A DNA stretch of 16,994 nucleotides from Discostella pseudostelligera (taxonomy: Eukaryota > Bacillariophyta > Thalassiosirophyceae > Thalassiosirales > Thalassiosiraceae), in contig JALLBK010000257.1 of NCBI GenBank assembly GCA_036940085.1, positions 1 to 16,994 on the forward strand. The letters are read 5' to 3'. The position numbers and the translations under genes are program-made. The notes beneath the pieces were generated by a model. It was given only the letters and a program-made list of their open reading frames with translations. It was not told where the DNA came from and did not search any database. The stretch's first letter is position 1. The number at the start of each line of letters is the position of its first letter. Shown piece by piece: positions 1-7,973 of this stretch.

Positions 1-313
1 ATGTCAAAGGGACTTTACGGGTTACTGCGTGACAAAAATCGGCCACGTGTAAGCACAGTCCGTATTTCCCGCCAATTAATGTTCTGTGCACTGTGCACGT
101 CAGCCGTTGAAAAGCAGCGTCAGCATGTTATGATGATGTGGATGTGGACCATAATGATGATCTATGATGATGTTGTGTACATTACCATGGACCAAGGCGT
201 ACTCTTAAAACACTGCAACTCGTAACTCGTATGCACCACTAACAACTCTTCATTCTTCATCGCAATTACTCTGCCGTGCATACCTAATATTGCCAAATTA
301 ATACTGAAACAAT
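1..313. promoter_or_regulatory. Upstream region of the rubredoxin-like gene
   Basis: No convincing gene is present; the open frame over the first 225 bases is rich in Met and low-complexity ATG triplets and resembles no protein. The region holds a CACGTG E-box at 44-49. It also holds an exact TTTCCCGCC (E2F-type consensus) at 65-73 running into a CCAAT-like sequence, and a perfect 7-bp tandem TGTGCAC pair at 85-98. An ATGATG-rich stretch covers about 126-175. These sites lie about 215-270 bases upstream of the rubredoxin start and are plausible promoter elements. Their function is inferred from motif identity only. Confidence 0.45.
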
Positions 314-673
314 ATGGGTCAATCAGCTGCTTTCCTAGTTGCTATCGTCTGCCTCTTTGCGTGTCTGACGAATGCATTCCAATCGTCGGCATACCCAGCT
401 GTCAACATGAGAACAATCGTGTCATCGTCATCGAACACACGATCAATCACTAATTTATCAATGGTATTTGGTCCGCCAAAAGATGATGGAAAGCCAGGAG
501 ACTATCTCTGCAAAGATTGTGGATATGTCTTCACGAAAGGACCAGAAGAATGGGCGAAGCTGCCGGAAAAATATAAATGTCCTCCATGCGGCGCTCCTAA
601 ATTTCGGTTCAAGAAGGTTCCAAAGGGATCTGCTGATGGAAAAGTGGAGGTGAAGAAGAGTTGGTTTGGATGA
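314..673 (+). CDS. Plastid-targeted rubredoxin-like protein (short loop)
   Basis: The protein has 119 residues and starts at the first in-frame ATG (314). Residues 1-21 are a hydrophobic signal peptide ending in N-A, followed at once by F22-Q-S-S. This is the alanine/phenylalanine cleavage motif of diatom-type bipartite plastid presequences. A Ser/Thr/Arg-rich transit region follows to about residue 49, and the mature protein probably begins near M50 or V51. The mature part has two Cys pairs, C66-x2-C69-G-Y and C89-x2-C92-G-A-P-K, which in rubredoxins ligate one iron atom as an electron carrier. Only 19 residues separate the pairs, about ten fewer than in classical rubredoxins, where C9 and C39 are typical. 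No C-terminal membrane anchor is visible, unlike the photosystem II-linked RubA type. The gene converges on the minus-strand HMA gene, with a 168-bp gap. The family call is confident; the redox partner is unknown. Confidence 0.85.
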   Translation: MGQSAAFLVAIVCLFACLTNAFQSSAYPAVNMRTIVSSSSNTRSITNLSMVFGPPKDDGKPGDYLCKDCGYVFTKGPEEWAKLPEKYKCPPCGAPKFRFKKVPKGSADGKVEVKKSWFG

Positions 674-841
674 GTGGGAGTATCTGGTGCATTTATTGGT
701 GGGATATCAATTCTAGATGGCAATGGCCGAACATCTCAAAACAGGATACTCAATTAAACTTTACGACAATACACTATATGAATATGAAACGACACCAATA
801 GAGGAAATAATAAGTCCCAACGGTGCTTGACTCTTTTTTCT

Positions 842-3226
842 TCAACTAAATGACACATGTGCCGTTCCTCCGTTCGCCAGCACCGCGCTTTTGCGTAGGC
901 TCGACCTGCGAACAACTCCTTGCCCTCCCAAAGAGTGCAGTCCCGCTCTGTTCAATTGACTGCCCCCGCTATCATGCAGCTCGTCCTCTTGACGACCACG
1001 AGCCATCTGACCTTGATTTGTCTGCGGTTGTTGTTGGCGTTGGATGATGTCATTATTAATTCCCTCACTATGATCGACATTGACATCGAAATCATCCATA
1101 TTATCCCAGTCGATCGATAACGCCGATAAGCCCGACATCGCGCGTCCAAATGTTGTCTCCGATGCCATTGAAAAGTGCCGTCCCAATCCACCAAGACCAC
1201 CGATGGACATGCGAAAGGAAGGACGTGTTCGCTCTCGTCGGGTTGGCATACCACTATTTGCGTTCATGTTTCCATCCACTCCTCCACTTGGGACACTATC
1301 TTGAATGGGTTGTTGGTAGGACGCAAATCCATGCATTGGATTACTATCTTGGTACACGGTCTGCATATTATTCTGAGATTTGACTTGTTTATCATCAGCT
1401 GCTACAACACTACTGCTTGATTGGCAAAAGCAACGGGTGCCAGCGACGCATGGCTGTCCTGTTCGCCTGGTGCACCCCGCCACGAGTTCAGAAAGTAGTT
1501 GTTCTGCCTTGTCGAAGGCTTCTATGATCCATGAGCCCATTTGGGAGTGTCTGTATCGTTGTACGGAGCGAAGGGGGACAAAAAATAATGATGAGGGTTG
1601 TCATATCTAGAAACAAATTTGCACAGCCATATCCTGTCCAATGCACACTCACCTCGGACAATCCTGCCGCGTCACATTGTTACCTGGGCACGCGCACTCC
1701 GAATTCCACTGAAATGACATCATCGGCGCAAAGCTCGGAGTACATCCCTCAGTTACAGCATAAAATCTCTGCAACGAGATGTCATTTGGTAGATTAAAGC
1801 TTCGAGCCTTGGCGACATATCCCACCATGCTCAAATTCTGCGCAGCCTCGTATGCAATCCTTCGACTATCTGCGATGTTGTCAATCTTAATAATTGCTGC
1901 TTTCAATTCCATATCCGCGGCGGCATCGAGGAGTCCATCAATGGGTGAGCGAGATCCAGGACATCCCTTCAAGACAGTTTCAATGATTTTTATGCAGTGG
2001 GCGCAAGTGATGCCATCAATAAATATGTAGAGCTGAATATCATTCATCCCAGACGTTGAATTTGGAGATACTACAACGATGGGTGCAATACTCGGATCGC
2101 CATACTTTAATGGATCCAAATCATCATTTAACTTCGATGGCCTTTGCATGCCGTAGTTACTTGATTGGATACCTCGATGAGCCAATTGGGTGGCAGCGTT
2201 GCTTACTTGCTGGACTAATATTGGAAGGTCAGCACTTCCGCCGGAATTCCCCTTGATATCCGCGGGATTATTGGATAGGGCGGGGTTGGGGATGGCCCCC
2301 ATCATTCCCATCCCCCCAAAGTTATTAACCCCACCCGATTGATCGAGCTGTTGACGTTGCAAGGCAAACAACTGTTCCACCGTGCTTAGACTGTTGCCAG
2401 TAGTATCTCCACCCATTGGCGTCATGCCTTCCCACTGTTGCTGCTGCTGCTGCGGCACCTGGGGCGGTACATTCGGTCCAAACCCCGATTGGAACGCCAT
2501 GTCCGCAGCCTTGAGACCATCCTCCCTGCTCCGTTTCTTCCCCTTCGTTACCTTACTCTTATCCAAATCCTTCATCTTCGTTTGCAAAGTGCGGGGAGGC
2601 GGTTCCTTATCGTTCACCACAAGACAATGCGCCAAGTGGAAAAAATGACGAGTGTATCCATCGACGACGCCACGCATGCTTTCTGTACCCAGTGCGATGA
2701 TAGCACTGCCAGATTCCCCCTTGCGACGATGCTGCCACCAAGTTCTCAGGGAGGTAAGACCCAACAGGATGGCATCCTGATCGGCATCCGGACCAAGCCA
2801 GGGGGATAATATTGCCTGAACAAAGGGGTGGGCTAAACCCGTGCGTGGAAGGGGTTCGTATGGATATTCCCGTTGCGCCTGCTGGGGAGGTGATGAAGAC
2901 GACGGCCTGGCGCTACCGCCGCTGCCTCCACCGTCGGCAGTTCCCGGTCGCTGCTGGGCACCCCCCTCGCCCCCCTCCTCACCGGCGCCAATGTTGCCTT
3001 CCGCATTATCGTCATTTTTCTTGCTACTAGCTCCCACGCCATCCTTCGAGGTCGACGACGCCGTTAACCTCGGGTCATTGACCAACGGAAATACAAATGG
3101 ATCAAGCTCCGAGGCCGGTTTCGTTTCAAGGTCTTTCAGCTCCAGACCTCCCAGATGCGACCAGGCGCGGTAGGCACCCTCGAAAATCGATGTCCGATGC
3201 TCAAATTCCCCCCTACGACGGCTCAT
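842..3226 (-). CDS. HMA-domain protein with Cys cluster and Ser/Arg-rich tail
   Basis: Two exons encode about 760 residues: 3226-1653 and 1550-842. The intron (1652-1551, 102 bp, phase 2) has donor GTGAGT and acceptor ATACAG, and joins the frames through D-C-P-R-H-S-Q. The start is the ATG at 3226; the frame upstream contains no other ATG before a stop at 3263. The N-terminal half is unrecognised, with a Gly/Ser-rich segment, a well-ordered stretch containing W-W-Q-H-R-R, and a polyQ run near 2440. An HMA-like metal-binding segment follows, with I-T-C408-A-H-C411 and the beta-alpha pattern around I-I-E-T-V-L-K-G. A Cys cluster comes next: E-C-A-C-P, then D-C-P, then after the splice G-C, P-C-V-A and R-C-F-C. 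The tail is rich in Gly, Ser and Arg and carries an acidic block, I-D-W-D-N-M-D-D-F-D. Metal or protein binding is inferred; no enzyme or transport domain is visible. It shares a 550-bp divergent promoter with the mu-homology gene. Confidence 0.75.
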
Positions 3227-3501
3227 GTCGCACAAAAGTCTGCTCTGAATAACTATTTGTTCTCAATTCTCAACGCGAGGGTTCTGCAGTGGCATCGAAA
3301 CCAAAATGCCTGCATGCCGGACCACGATCGATGGATGGATATCATCTGCACGAAGGAAAGATGAATTCCACAAAATGATGCTCTGCAGAGTTGAAGGCAA
3401 CTTCGAAGGATTCGAAGATCTTTCTGCATGCAGGAAATCCCATGACAAAAGCACCGTCGAAGTTCTTCGATATGTAGGAATTGAGACAGTCCATCTCACT
3501 A

Positions 3502-3521
3502 AGACTTCAACAGACTTCAAC
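3502..3521 (+). repeat. Perfect 10-bp tandem duplication
   Basis: AGACTTCAAC occurs twice back to back in the divergent promoter. The period is close to one helical turn. It could be a paired transcription factor site or a slippage event. Confidence 0.6.
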
Positions 3522-3616
3522 CCATTCTAGAAATGGCGCGTCAGGGCGCGCTATTTCTTGCAGGCTCATCGAGCGACGCACGGGCTCTTTCTCCCACACA
3601 CGAGCGACGGAGACCA

Positions 3617-3641
3617 TGGCCATTGCTATTGGCAATGGCCA
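3617..3641. repeat. Perfect 10-bp inverted repeat, 5-nt loop
   Basis: TGGCCATTGC at 3617-3626 and its exact complement GCAATGGCCA at 3632-3641 flank a TATTG loop. The structure lies 136 bases upstream of the mu-homology start codon and contains an inverted CCAAT core (ATTGG, 3628-3632). It could act as a palindromic DNA-binding site or as a 5' leader hairpin. Confidence 0.7.
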
Positions 3642-3776
3642 AATGCTTTGGACGACGCCGATTCGTTGATGTTTGATTGCGTGTTGATGCAATTTACTAA
3701 GAATTACAGTTACACTATAACACATGATGTCATCGAACAACCAACTCGCTCATACCCCTATCCACCACAAGACAAG

Positions 3777-4897
3777 ATGACGCAATTTTCATTCGACCCA
3801 TTCGTCATCGATGACAATGCCAACAACAACGTCAGCGGAAGAGGAGGTACAATTGCGAGCAGTGGTCGGGTGGCATCGAGGACGAGCCGAAAAAATCCTG
3901 GTACGACGACTACTACAACTACGGGGTCAACGTTGCATTCCACTACCAATTCCATATCTACAAACACTACCTCCAAGCTCCCTGCTAGGTTGAATGTCAG
4001 CTTGATATTGCATGAGGAAGTCTCATCGACGGCAAGTATGAACTCAAATAGTGAGAGCAGCACAACTTCAAAGCTGGACATTGAGGGGAAAGTTGTGGTA
4101 AGAGACATTAGATTGTTCACTCATGGAATCACCATTAATTTTTGTAACGATGTTCCATGTTGTAAACAATTTCACAGGCGAGAATAGAGTCATCGAATGC
4201 CAATGATAATACCCCATTTTGTCTTCGAATATCCGGGTCCATGTTATCTTTGGCCAATATCAAGTATTCAGATCACGCTATCCTTCTTGACGACGATGAC
4301 AGAACACACGACAATAGTACCACTGAAGCAAAGGATCTACGATGCAAGGTACACATCCCCAAATCGGAACTCGCGGGTTGCGAGATTTTGAGTTACAACT
4401 TAAACGCTCGAACACAGAACATGCCAATGCTCGTACAATCGAAAATGGCCGTCAAATCTACCACCTGTCGCATGAGTATTCAAATACGATCCAATTTAAG
4501 CAACAAGGGGGATATCTCCAACTTGACAATAATCGTGGCCATTCCTAATACGCTACGAGGGGAGACCGTTCTTGTAACGCGAGGGAAGCAGGGTGTATGG
4601 GATGCTACCAAACGCATCGTGGCATGGAAAATCGGAACCTTACCCCATGGTGAAAGTTGTCTTGTGAGCGCTGAGGCAGAAGTAAGCTCGACGGTGGCAA
4701 ATTTGATGCACGAGCCACAACACGACGCCACGAAAGTGATTAAGGAAAAAGTTCGATGCCCAGTGCTGGTACGTTGTTCCTCCGAGGTGGACCAAGTTAG
4801 TGATCTTCGTTTATCGGCGATTGCTTTGCCAGATGTACCGGCCAACATTGCACGGGTGAATCAGGTGACCTCGTATCGGATATTGCATCGTGTGTGA
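3777..4897 (+). CDS. Mu-homology-domain (muniscin-like) endocytic adaptor
   Basis: Two exons, 3777-4097 and 4178-4897, encode 346 residues. The 80-bp phase-0 intron has donor GTAAGA and acceptor TTCACAG, and joins E-G-K-V-V to A-R-I-E-S-S. The start was chosen at 3777 (ACAAGATGA); the frame is open further upstream, but that part does not resemble protein. The N-terminal 70 residues are disordered, with a poly-Thr run. They carry a D-P-F tripeptide at residues 7-9, the type of motif that binds AP-2 appendages. From about residue 70 to the end the sequence follows the C-terminal mu-homology fold of muniscins and adaptor medium chains: an E-G-K-V strand, F-C-L-R-I, later I-I-V-A-I-P, then V-W-D-A-T-K-R-I-V-A-W-K-I-G, with Y-R-I near the end. 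No F-BAR domain is present. A role in clathrin-mediated endocytosis is inferred. An AP mu chain is less likely because the length and N-terminus differ. Confidence 0.7.
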
Positions 4898-5030
4898 GCA
4901 AACGGATGACGAAATGGACATAATGTGTGCAGGACGTACGAGATAGAGAGTAAAAATGTCGTTATTTGGTCAACACATGTTGTGCTCTCGGTTCAGGCGT
5001 CATATGCATGTAACCGTTTCATAATGTTAC

Positions 5031-5729
5031 TTAATTTTCTGTGTCTCCCCCTGGCAGCCATGATGTCATGAGTGGCGGTTCTACCAAACTTGCAAGATTG
5101 ATACGTAATTTGGGAAATTCCATCGGTAGATGATGAGTGTTTTTATGAAGATCGCCTACAGGCGGTTGCATATTCGTCGCTGTCGACGATTCATTGTCAG
5201 CATCCTCCTGTGCATCGGCGGGATAACTGCAGGTACTGTTCCTAGTAAGGTCAATACTTTTTGTCACCTGCGAAGATCGATACGCCTCCATTAGCCTAGA
5301 TGATTCTATTGCAGGATTGGTGTTCCTTTTCTTTTGTTTCTTCCTGCCTGTGTAAGTCTCGGTGTGCATATCTGATTGCTCCGTCGCTTCGGTTCCTGCC
5401 ACCAACAACTCATCTTCTAAAGCAAACAACAACGAAGGATGGGGCCGCATCCAATGGAATTTCAGTCTGAATTCTTCAATACTATTACTTTTATTATCAT
5501 TTCCAACATTCTCCACGTCTTCGATATTTGACGAGGGGGCACCAGACAAGCCAGAGTGTCGCAACAATGTCGCGGCGGCGGGGGCAATGTTGGGGGACGA
5601 ACTTGAGACGTACAGGGCATCGATTCCAACATTTGAACTGGATACACTAGTAGATGTCTCGTTGCGAGGTTCTCCGCTATTTCTCTGCCGCTCCTCAAAG
5701 GCCGACCATGACTGAATGCCGTCCATCAT
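5031..5729 (-). CDS. Hypothetical protein, Ser/Asn-rich
   Basis: The protein has 232 residues from the ATG at 5729; a second ATG follows at once. I do not recognise a family. The N-terminal third is rich in Ser, Asn and Glu and probably disordered. A more ordered patch, F-R-L-K-F-H-W-M-R-P-H-P, lies near the middle, followed by a basic K-K-Q-K-K-R-N run that could be a nuclear localisation signal. The C-terminus has another structured-looking stretch, F-P-K-L-R-I-N-L-A-S-L-V. No membrane segment or signal peptide is seen. The frame stays open for nine codons upstream of the ATG, to a TACTAAC branch-like motif (5777-5771) and an ACAG acceptor-like site at 5758, so a short upstream exon may be missing. 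The gene converges on the mu-homology gene (133-bp gap) and diverges from the HtrL gene, sharing a promoter with five CCCGCC elements. Confidence 0.6.
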   Translation of the reverse strand: MMDGIQSWSAFEERQRNSGEPRNETSTSVSSSNVGIDALYVSSSSPNIAPAAATLLRHSGLSGAPSSNIEDVENVGNDNKSNSIEEFRLKFHWMRPHPSLLFALEDELLVAGTEATEQSDMHTETYTGRKKQKKRNTNPAIESSRLMEAYRSSQVTKSIDLTRNSTCSYPADAQEDADNESSTATNMQPPVGDLHKNTHHLPMEFPKLRINLASLVEPPLMTSWLPGGDTEN

Positions 5730-5872
5730 GCAGTATGTCGGTAGCAGAGAACTGTGCCTGTGTTGCTATGGTTAGTATTAGTGGGAGTACCAAACTGTGA
5801 CGGACGTCGTCTCGTTCATCGTCTCGGTGGTCGGTGGGGTGTGGGAGGAGGAGCGGTGTGAGATGAATAATT

Positions 5873-6001
5873 CCCGCCATATTTTTTGATGCTCCCGCCA
5901 AATTTTTGAAATTCAATTTAAAATTCACGTAGGAATCTGTAGGAACATTTCCCGCCGATTTCCGAATTCAACCCGCCTTTTTTCACCTCAATTTTCCCGC
6001 C
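5873..6001 (+). repeat. Degenerate ~21-bp CCCGCC/AT-rich array
   Basis: The units begin at 5873 and 5894 (21 bp apart), then at 5951, 5972 and 5996 (21 and 24 bp apart). Each is CCCGCC followed by an AT-rich tail. The first two units share CCCGCCA, one mismatch, then ATTTTT. The second and third share CCCGCC, an ATTT block and GAA/ATTC-like sequence. The 21-bp period is two helical turns, which would place the sites on one DNA face. Confidence 0.6.
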
Positions 6002-6059
6002 AAATCATTGCCGCTGCCGCTACCGCCACCGCCGCAACACAAAAACTACTACTATTACT

Positions 6060-6107
<48 letters not shown>
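6060..6107 (+). repeat. (AAC)16 microsatellite
   Basis: Sixteen perfect AAC units lie 90 bases upstream of the HtrL start codon, probably in its 5' leader or core promoter. The tract is likely to vary in length between strains. Confidence 0.95.
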
Positions 6108-6108
<1 letters not shown>

Positions 6109-6196
6109 TGATGGCATGATGAAGAAAAGAAGTTGTTAGGATTCATTTGTCGATCACCTCGCCACCACCAAAGAGAGAGCATCCGACCACACGTTC

Positions 6197-7825
6197 ATGT
6201 TCACGCTAGTCAGAACACCAATGAAGTTATGTGGCAGACCTTTTTACCGGATTCTAATTCCCTGTCTGATTCCGTTCGCGTTGTTACCACACTTCTTGCT
6301 GGTACTCGACATTGATAGTTCTACATCCCACATTCCCGACACGTTGCCACTGCTGGAGCAACAGCCATTTCTGCCGCAACTTGGGACAAACTATAATGCC
6401 GTAGCGCCTGTTCCGCTTCCGCGGAAATGCCTTCCTGGAGGATGTCTACCTCGAAGGTACTTCAGTACAACAAACCAACACCCGCCAATTTATTATCTCG
6501 AGCCAAATCAAGATCCGACTGGGCGGTATGGCATGTTTGCAAATATACCCTCTCGTCCATGGGATGAGACTTCTATCACTCCAATGGACTTATACTCAGA
6601 GAATACAGCCAATGAAGTGCGAAAAACAATGCAATCGCGATACAATGAGCTGATCGAATCTGATATACGATGGAATTCGTTGCTGCCGAAGTATTTACCA
6701 CCACAATTTCCACAAAGGGACCGCACAATTCACAAACGTATCGTCTCACTAGACTCAACAATACTTGGTTTGCCTCCAGAATGCTGTCCAAGCAATATCA
6801 ATCACCAATTCTTGACCAAAAATATGAGCGAATCGAATATATTATCCGATGAAGAACTGAACGATTGCGAATGTCGTTCTCCGAGAAATTATCCCGAGGG
6901 CATGGGTAGACCAATAGCAACCATTGTTACGGCATTTTATGAAATGAGTTCTAAACATTCTGTGCAAATGTATCGGAAATCTGCCGCGCAGCTCCTGGCT
7001 ACAGCCGATCCAATGATAATATTTTGTGAACCAAACACTACTTGGGTCGACTTCTTTATTGAGCAGAGACAACATGCTCCGACAATTGTGGTGCCGCTAT
7101 CAGCAGAAGAATTGCGACTTAAACAACACTTTAGACAAGACACGTTTTGGAAGGCACAATACGATATTGATCCTGAAAGAACTACGCACCACAAAGGAGT
7201 AAATACCATGCTTTACATCATTTGGAACGAGAAACTACTATTGTTACACAGCGCCGCCACGCTAAATCCTTTCAATACCACACAATTTGTCTGGGTCGAC
7301 ACTGGCTATTGCAGAAATCCTGCTCCACATTTGTATCGACAGAGCGTGGTGAGAATAAACATAACCGATGCAGGCGTGAAGGATGAGTCTACGTTACTAT
7401 TCCAAATGATAAACTACAACTTCAACAGATCTACTGTCATTAGCGGAGACCAGGTCTTGGTCGGAGGAAACAGCTTCATGGGGACCTACAATGGGGTATC
7501 CAATTTGTATTCTGCCTACTATGAAACGTTCTGGGCGATGAGTGCCACTGGCCAATTTGTAGGGAGCGATCAAAAAGTCATGTACCGCACATGCCACACC
7601 TACCCGAGTGTCTGTCACATCCACAAGCCACGAAAGCAAAAGCAATGGCTAAAAATGATTGGAGAGTTGTTACCAGGCGTCGAAGGGGGAGAAAAAATTG
7701 CTGCTCGGCTGGAACTGCACGAATTTGTTCCGCCAGAAGATAATGTGCCCATACCTCCGAATGGGATCGTTGACGATGCCACTTCCGATTCAGTTTGGAG
7801 GGGAGTCGATAGGAATAATTTGTGA
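6197..7825 (+). CDS. HtrL/YibB-domain type II membrane protein
   Basis: The protein has 542 residues and no intron, starting at the ATG at 6197; an in-frame ATG at residue 9 is the alternative. A short basic N-terminus precedes one hydrophobic segment at about residues 18-38, giving a type II signal-anchor topology typical of Golgi enzymes. A Pro-rich stem runs to about residue 235. The HtrL/YibB-like domain then starts at A-T-I-V-T-A-F-Y-E-M (241-250). It continues through I-I-F-C (274-277), W-N-E-K (343-346), N-P-F-N (357-360), F-V-W-V-D-T-G-Y-C-R (364-373), a Gly-Gly/Phe-Met-Gly block (423-429) and G-S-D-Q-K-V (456-461). This order of conserved blocks marks the family, whose bacterial members sit in lipopolysaccharide loci. 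The W-V-D-x-G block may act as a glycosyltransferase-like metal or sugar site, but the activity is unproven. Several N-x-S/T sites fit a lumenal domain. Confidence 0.75.
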   Translation: MFTLVRTPMKLCGRPFYRILIPCLIPFALLPHFLLVLDIDSSTSHIPDTLPLLEQQPFLPQLGTNYNAVAPVPLPRKCLPGGCLPRRYFSTTNQHPPIYYLEPNQDPTGRYGMFANIPSRPWDETSITPMDLYSENTANEVRKTMQSRYNELIESDIRWNSLLPKYLPPQFPQRDRTIHKRIVSLDSTILGLPPECCPSNINHQFLTKNMSESNILSDEELNDCECRSPRNYPEGMGRPIATIVTAFYEMSSKHSVQMYRKSAAQLLATADPMIIFCEPNTTWVDFFIEQRQHAPTIVVPLSAEELRLKQHFRQDTFWKAQYDIDPERTTHHKGVNTMLYIIWNEKLLLLHSAATLNPFNTTQFVWVDTGYCRNPAPHLYRQSVVRINITDAGVKDESTLLFQMINYNFNRSTVISGDQVLVGGNSFMGTYNGVSNLYSAYYETFWAMSATGQFVGSDQKVMYRTCHTYPSVCHIHKPRKQKQWLKMIGELLPGVEGGEKIAARLELHEFVPPEDNVPIPPNGIVDDATSDSVWRGVDRNNL

Positions 7826-7973
7826 AAAAAAGGTCCGTGTTACACGCTAGCTCGACACAAGTAGCTCAGTGTGATGATCTTAAAGTGGGATAATTAATAT
7901 TCCAGAAACCTCACTTCCCACTTTGTGAAGCATTCTACGTCACGGATGTATAATAAATCCGATATATGATCAT
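7826..7973. terminator. Convergent 3' gap with inverted repeat and AATAAA
   Basis: This 148-bp gap separates the converging HtrL (+) and FAM136A (-) stop codons. It holds a perfect 9-bp inverted repeat, AAAGTGGGA at 7882-7890 and TCCCACTTT at 7916-7924, with a 25-nt loop. An AATAAA on the plus strand at 7952-7957 could serve as the HtrL polyadenylation signal. The inverted repeat would form the same stem in both transcripts; its function as an end-forming or stability element is inferred. Confidence 0.4.

Larger units (their letters stand above)
3227..3776. promoter_or_regulatory. Divergent promoter between HMA and mu-homology genes
   Basis: No gene is supported in these 550 bases. Visible structures are TTCGAAG repeated twice around 3400-3416 and a perfect 10-bp tandem AGACTTCAAC pair at 3502-3521. 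GGCGCG occurs twice 10 bp apart, at 3535 and 3545, and a perfect inverted repeat lies at 3617-3641. Unlike several other promoters in the window, it contains no CCCGCC element. The open frame running from 3558 into the plus-strand gene has no strong ATG until 3777. Confidence 0.4.
5730..6196. promoter_or_regulatory. Divergent promoter with five CCCGCC elements
   Basis: The region lies between the hypothetical gene (-) and the HtrL gene (+). CCCGCC starts at 5873, 5894, 5951, 5972 and 5996, all in the same orientation. Those at 5951 and 5996 extend to the exact E2F-type sequence TTTCCCGCC. A CCG-rich stretch (about 6010-6035) and a long AAC microsatellite follow. E2F/DP binding is inferred from the consensus TTTSSCGC; another CG-box factor is possible. 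Confidence 0.5.

Noticed and set aside
1..225. Open frame of 74 codons at the left edge
   Set aside because: Met-rich translation of an ATG-rich stretch, no family resemblance, and it lies where the rubredoxin promoter is expected.
3558..3776. N-terminal extension of the mu-homology protein
   Set aside because: The frame opens at a TTG and the extra residues do not read as protein; 3777 has the better start context.
5758..5790. 33-nt intron (GTACTC to ACAG) upstream of the hypothetical gene
   Set aside because: It is too short for spliceosomal removal and gives the wrong phase from the ATG at 5880.
6060..6107. AAC array as a possible CRISPR or telomeric repeat
   Set aside because: It is a simple trinucleotide microsatellite with no spacers and no telomere-like unit.
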